From Planctomycetota bacterium (lineage in GTDB: Bacteria; Planctomycetota; UBA1135; GCA-002686595), in contig JAPLOE010000275.1 of the NCBI GenBank assembly GCA_026692705.1, positions 1 to 32,743 of the forward strand: a stretch of 32,743 nt of DNA, read 5' to 3'. The notes below the pieces were generated by a model. It searched no databases. It saw nothing but the letters and a program-made list of their open reading frames with translations, and had not been told where the DNA came from. The number at the start of each line of letters is the position of its first letter. Position 1 is the first letter of the stretch. A program made the translations under genes and the position numbers. Positions 30,119 to 32,743 of this stretch are shown one piece after another.

Positions 30119-30835
30119 TCAGCGTGCGGGGATGCGCACGCGGGCTCCGGCGCGCAACGTGCCGCCATCGAGGTGGCCGGAGAGCGAGGGGACGGGCGCG
30201 GACTCGACGAAGTGCACGTGGAGGCGCTCGCCATGGTGCACGAGCACACCCGGTTCGGCGGGCGCGTGGAAGCCGGCGAGGCGCACGGCGAGCGAAGGGC
30301 GCGCGAGCACCACGAAGGAGTCCGTGGCGCCGGGGTGCGCGTGCGGGCAGGCGCCGGCGACTACGTGGGCTTCGAGCGCGTCGAGCGTGCCTTCGGCGAG
30401 GAACGGCCAGCTCGCGTCGGCGGTGGGCCCGAGCTCGCCCAGCCAAATCCCGAACTCCTCGAGCGTCAGGTCGCGCGGCGTGAGGTGCTCGACCCAGCGC
30501 ACGTTGCCCGAGAGCGCGAGCAGCGTCGCCTGTTCGCCGGGGAGCGGCTCGCGGGCGACCTCGACTCGGCCCGAGACGGCCCGCGCGATCCACAGCTCGC
30601 CCTCGACCACCGTAACTTCGCCCGCGAGGCCCGCGAGTGCGCCGACGCCGACCGTCGCCCGCAGTCCCGGAACCTCGGCGAGCGCCACCCGGCCCTCGCT
30701 CCGCCCCTCGCGCATCACTTCGCGCAGGGTGCCGAAGCGCAGCTCGCGCGCCCCGGCCTGGGGAGCCGCACAGCTCGCCACGAGGCTCGCGAGCGCGACC
30801 GAGAGGGCGGCGAGGCGGACGGGGAGCCGATGCAT
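30119..30835 (-). CDS. Lipoprotein resembling alpha-acetolactate decarboxylase
   Basis: A 238-residue protein. It has a lipoprotein signal (MHRLPVRLAALSVALASLVASC, lipid Cys22). The rest follows the AlsD/BudA pattern: FGTLREVMREGRSEGRVALAEV, then GVGALAGLAGEVTVVEGELWIA (Glu73 at the place of the AlsD active-site Glu), and near the end LHVHFVESAPVPSLSGHLDGG. His206, His208 and His221 match the HxH...H zinc ligands, with two extra residues between them. The classical enzyme decarboxylates acetolactate to acetoin in the cytoplasm, so a lipid-anchored exported form is unusual. The native substrate here may differ. It is upstream of the AlkD-like gene. Confidence 0.72.
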   Translation of the reverse strand: MHRLPVRLAALSVALASLVASCAAPQAGARELRFGTLREVMREGRSEGRVALAEVPGLRATVGVGALAGLAGEVTVVEGELWIARAVSGRVEVAREPLPGEQATLLALSGNVRWVEHLTPRDLTLEEFGIWLGELGPTADASWPFLAEGTLDALEAHVVAGACPHAHPGATDSFVVLARPSLAVRLAGFHAPAEPGVLVHHGERLHVHFVESAPVPSLSGHLDGGTLRAGARVRIPAR

Positions 30836-30909
30836 GGGGTCCAAACTACCTCGAGCACCGGCCGCCCGGCGTCGTCGGCAGGTCGCGCCGGAAAAAGCCC
30901 ACCCTGCCG

Positions 30910-30942
30910 AAGTTTCGTACCGAGTTTGCAATTGCGAAACTT
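30910..30942. promoter_or_regulatory. Inverted repeat in AT-rich island
   Basis: AAGTTTCG (30910-30917) and CGAAACTT (30935-30942) are perfect 8-bp arms around 17 bases that contain the inner palindrome GCAATTGC. It lies in the spacer between the divergent AlsD-like lipoprotein and the secreted protein at 31064, so it could regulate either or both. Confidence 0.45.
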
Positions 30943-30973
30943 TCCCCGGGTTCGGGTCTTGCGGCCCCGGTGT

Positions 30974-30990
30974 TTCGAGGCATTCTCGAA
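30974..30990. promoter_or_regulatory. Second inverted repeat upstream of secreted protein
   Basis: TTCGAG and CTCGAA are perfect 6-bp arms around GCATT, 32 bases downstream of the previous repeat and 73 bases before the ATG at 31064. It may be an operator half or a small leader hairpin. Confidence 0.3.
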
Positions 30991-31063
30991 CCACAGCGGA
31001 GGCGACGCCCGTGAACGTCTGCCCCCGATCGCATCGAAGTCCCCGACTCAGGAGTTCTCCAGC

Positions 31064-32059
31064 ATGCGTCTCTCTCTCGCGTTTGCCCTTGCAGCTCTCG
31101 CTGCCGCCCCCGCGGCCGCGCAGGTGTCGGCCATCGGTCCCTTCACCGGCAGCCTCCAGGAATCCTTCGAAGGCCCGCAGGTGATCTTCACCCCGTGCCT
31201 CACCTACCCGGCGTTCGGTGGCGCGGCCACGCTCTGCACCCCCAGCGGCAGCAACTGCCACACGACCTCGGGATGGGGCTTCATGTGCACCATCTTCCCG
31301 CAGAACGGTGGCAAGTTCTTCGCAAGCATCGGCGGCCCGACGGAGATCATCTTCTCGAACGACATCTTCACGTTCGGCGGCTACTTCGGTTCGAACAGCC
31401 CCGGCGGCGACGCCACGTTCGACTTCTATGACGCCTCGAACAACCTGATCTCGAGCGAGATCGCGCTGTTCCCGGCCGACTGCCAGTGGCGCTGGTTCGG
31501 CTGGCAGAGCTGCTCGACCGCGATCCGCAAGGTCGTCGTCACCGGCATCAACACCTCGGGCGGCGGCTACGTCGACATGGACGGCCTCGAGGCCGGCTCG
31601 TCGCTCCCCGCCGGCTGCAACCCCGGTCCGCAGCCCTATTGCACTTCGGGCACGAGCACTGCCGGTTGCGTCTCGGTGATCAGCGCCACGGCCCAGCCGA
31701 GCGCGACGTTCTCGACGCCCTGCCAGATCAACGTCTCGGCCGTCGAAGGCCAGCGCTCGGGCATCATCTTCTACGGCCTCGACGCCCTGCCCCAGCCGTG
31801 GTGCAGCACGGGTGGCACGAGCTTCCTGTGCGTGAAGGCCCCGACCCAGCGCACCTTCGCCGCCAGCTCCGGTGGCACCGCCGGCGCCTGCAACGGCAGC
31901 CTCTCGCTCGACTGGAACGCGTTCCACGCCGCCAACCCCGGCTCGCTCGGCACGCCCTTCTCGGTCGGCGACGAGGTCTACCTCCAGGCCTGGTTCCGCG
32001 ACCCGCCGGCCTGCAAGACGACCACCCTCTCGGGCGGTCTCGAGCTGACGGTGCAGTAA
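31064..32059 (+). CDS. Secreted protein sharing the Cys-rich C-terminal module
   Basis: A 331-residue exported protein with a signal peptide (MRLSLAFALAALAAAPAAA, cut before QVSAI) and AGGAG nine bases upstream of the ATG. Residues ~20-185 are a beta-rich domain with several cysteines. Segments such as SLQESFEGPQ, IFSNDIFTFGGYFGSNSP, ATFDFYDASNNLI and VVVTGINTSGGGYVDMDGLE look like the lectin-like sandwich domains of extracellular proteins. From residue ~195 (PQPYCTSGTSTAGC) to the end it carries the module also found at 13235: VSAVEGQRSGIIFYGL, FLCVKAPTQR, DWNAFHAANPGSLG and LQAWFRDPPACKTTTLS. Function is unknown. A strong hairpin terminator follows the stop. Confidence 0.85.
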   Translation: MRLSLAFALAALAAAPAAAQVSAIGPFTGSLQESFEGPQVIFTPCLTYPAFGGAATLCTPSGSNCHTTSGWGFMCTIFPQNGGKFFASIGGPTEIIFSNDIFTFGGYFGSNSPGGDATFDFYDASNNLISSEIALFPADCQWRWFGWQSCSTAIRKVVVTGINTSGGGYVDMDGLEAGSSLPAGCNPGPQPYCTSGTSTAGCVSVISATAQPSATFSTPCQINVSAVEGQRSGIIFYGLDALPQPWCSTGGTSFLCVKAPTQRTFAASSGGTAGACNGSLSLDWNAFHAANPGSLGTPFSVGDEVYLQAWFRDPPACKTTTLSGGLELTVQ

Positions 32060-32083
32060 GCCCTCAACGGCTTTGCAAGCGCA

Positions 32084-32111
32084 CGACGGGCGGTCTTCGG
32101 GCCGCCCGTCG
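32084..32111. terminator. Bidirectional hairpin terminator
   Basis: CGACGGGCGG (32084-32093) and CCGCCCGTCG (32102-32111) are perfect 10-bp arms around an 8-base loop. It sits between the converging secreted-protein and arsC genes and can end transcription from both sides. No long T-run is present. Confidence 0.65.
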
Positions 32112-32130
32112 GCGTTTGTGCGGCGACCCG

Positions 32131-32568
32131 CTAGGAGCCGAATTCGGCCGAGCGGAACTCCGCGAGCCGCGCGCGCAGCGTGTCGCGGGCGGTGCGGAAG
32201 CGGCGCAGCATCTCCTCGCGCGGGAGCTGCTCGTCCTTCGTCGCCGGGTCCGGGATCGGCCAGTGCAGGCGGCGGGCCGCGCCGAGGAACACCGGGCAGA
32301 CCTCCTCGGCGCACAGCGTGATGACCGTGTCGACGAGCTTGGGGTCGATCGTCTGCACGGACTTCGAGTGGTGCGAGGAAAGGTCGAGGCCGAGCTCCGC
32401 CAGCACCTCGATCGCGAACGGGTTGACCTTCGAGGGCGCGCTGCCGGCGCTCAGCACGCGCACGTCAGCGGGGAAGAGCGAGCGCGCGAGAGCCTCGGCC
32501 ATCTGGCTGCGCGCGGAGTTGGCGACGCACAGGAACAGGACGCCGCGCGGGGAATTCGGCTGGGGCAT
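32131..32568 (-). CDS. arsC: Arsenate reductase, thioredoxin-coupled low-MW phosphatase type
   Basis: A 145-residue ArsC of the low-molecular-weight tyrosine phosphatase fold. It reduces arsenate to arsenite for export. The phosphate loop is [15 protein letters not shown] (C-x5-R, with the nucleophilic Cys), and the two further redox cysteines are in [26 protein letters not shown] contains the general-acid Asp (DP). This three-Cys layout is the thioredoxin-linked class. It starts 3 bases after the stop of an ACR3-type exporter gene, so the product arsenite can be pumped out directly. No ArsR-like repressor is visible within the window. Confidence 0.92.
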   Translation of the reverse strand: MPQPNSPRGVLFLCVANSARSQMAEALARSLFPADVRVLSAGSAPSKVNPFAIEVLAELGLDLSSHHSKSVQTIDPKLVDTVITLCAEEVCPVFLGAARRLHWPIPDPATKDEQLPREEMLRRFRTARDTLRARLAEFRSAEFGS

Positions 32569-32571
32569 GGG

Positions 32572-32743
32572 TCACCTCTTGGGAGCGGAGTTCTCGGCCG
32601 GGAACCAGTGCTGGCGCAACCACAGCGAGACGTTGACGAGGCCGAGCAGCACTGGGACCTCGACCAGCGGGCCGATCACGGCGGCGAAGGCGACGCCGCT
32701 GTGGATCCCGAAGCTCGCGACGGCGACGGCGATCGCGAGCTCG
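32572..32743 (-). CDS. ACR3-type arsenite efflux protein, C-terminal end only
   Basis: The last ~57 residues of a membrane protein, cut by the right window edge. The visible sequence [19 protein letters not shown] continues into [28 protein letters not shown], which is the characteristic final helix and cytoplasmic end of ACR3 (Bile acid:Na+ symporter superfamily) arsenite permeases. It lies immediately upstream of arsC in the same direction. The transporter extrudes the arsenite formed by ArsC. The start and most helices are outside the window. Confidence 0.85.
   Translation of the reverse strand, partial: ELAIAVAVASFGIHSGVAFAAVIGPLVEVPVLLGLVNVSLWLRQHWFPAENSAPKR

Noticed and set aside
1-32743. 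CRISPR arrays, insertion sequences, integrases, attachment sites next to the tRNA genes, replication origin boxes
   Set aside because: No regularly spaced direct repeats, no transposase- or integrase-like protein, no duplicated tRNA 3' ends and no DnaA-box cluster were seen.

Overview
The window is 32.7 kb of very GC-rich, tightly packed bacterial chromosome. No transposase, integrase, CRISPR array or rRNA gene was found. The best guess at the organism is a deep-branching Planctomycetota bacterium or a close relative. This is inferred from four things: an ECF sigma factor with a C-terminal membrane extension, a sulfatase lipoprotein, BlaI/MecI-type operator DNA, and two secreted proteins that share a Cys-rich C-terminal module resembling ones I associate with Planctomycetota genomes. 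GTG and TTG starts are common. Many genes have a TAnnCT box just upstream and little Shine-Dalgarno sequence.

Layout. 1-1303: the 3' part of an ABC exporter. 1349-2330: a type IV (AbiE) toxin-antitoxin locus with an intact antitoxin, a short toxin gene lacking its middle, and an AT-rich palindrome as likely operator. 2393-4210: a YjdF-like membrane protein, then ispF and ispD of the MEP isoprenoid pathway, with ruvC divergent from ispD. 4906-10704: a mostly co-directional run holding an unknown protein, an FlhG-like ATPase, a small HhH protein, nadC, a GHKL anti-sigma-like ATPase, a VanZ-like protein and a eukaryote-type purB. 10880-16624: an envelope/secretion block with a membrane-extended ECF sigma factor, a secreted thioredoxin-domain protein with internal repeats, a secreted propeller-like protein and a large secreted Ig-like-domain protein. 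16628-18193: a sulfatase lipoprotein on the minus strand. 18548-19468: a TIM-barrel sugar isomerase/epimerase. 19563-19637: tRNA-Gly(GCC). 19953-22954: a TonB-dependent receptor followed by its own TonB-like protein. 22929-24983: a HyuA-type hydantoinase/oxoprolinase on the minus strand. 25030-27084: plsY-gpsA (start of phospholipid synthesis) plus a membrane protein. 27504-27581: tRNA-Pro(GGG) with a recognisable promoter. 27677-29401: a DUF1801 protein with a histone-like tail, a DoxX-like protein and an exported VOC protein behind a perfect BlaI/MecI-type operator. 29412-30835 (minus): an AlkD-like repair protein and an unusual lipoprotein resembling acetolactate decarboxylase. 31064-32059: the second secreted protein with the shared C-terminal module. 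32131-32743 (minus): arsC and the end of an ACR3 arsenite exporter, cut by the window edge.

Most of the content is housekeeping. The accessory or unusual items are the decayed AbiE locus, the shared secretion-type module, the lipid-anchored acetolactate-decarboxylase-like protein, the BlaI-type operator in front of a VOC gene, the FlhG-like ATPase with no normal start codon, and the recurring TAnnCT box close to start codons. I did not find an unmistakable new multi-gene system. All family assignments come from reading motifs; no database search was run.
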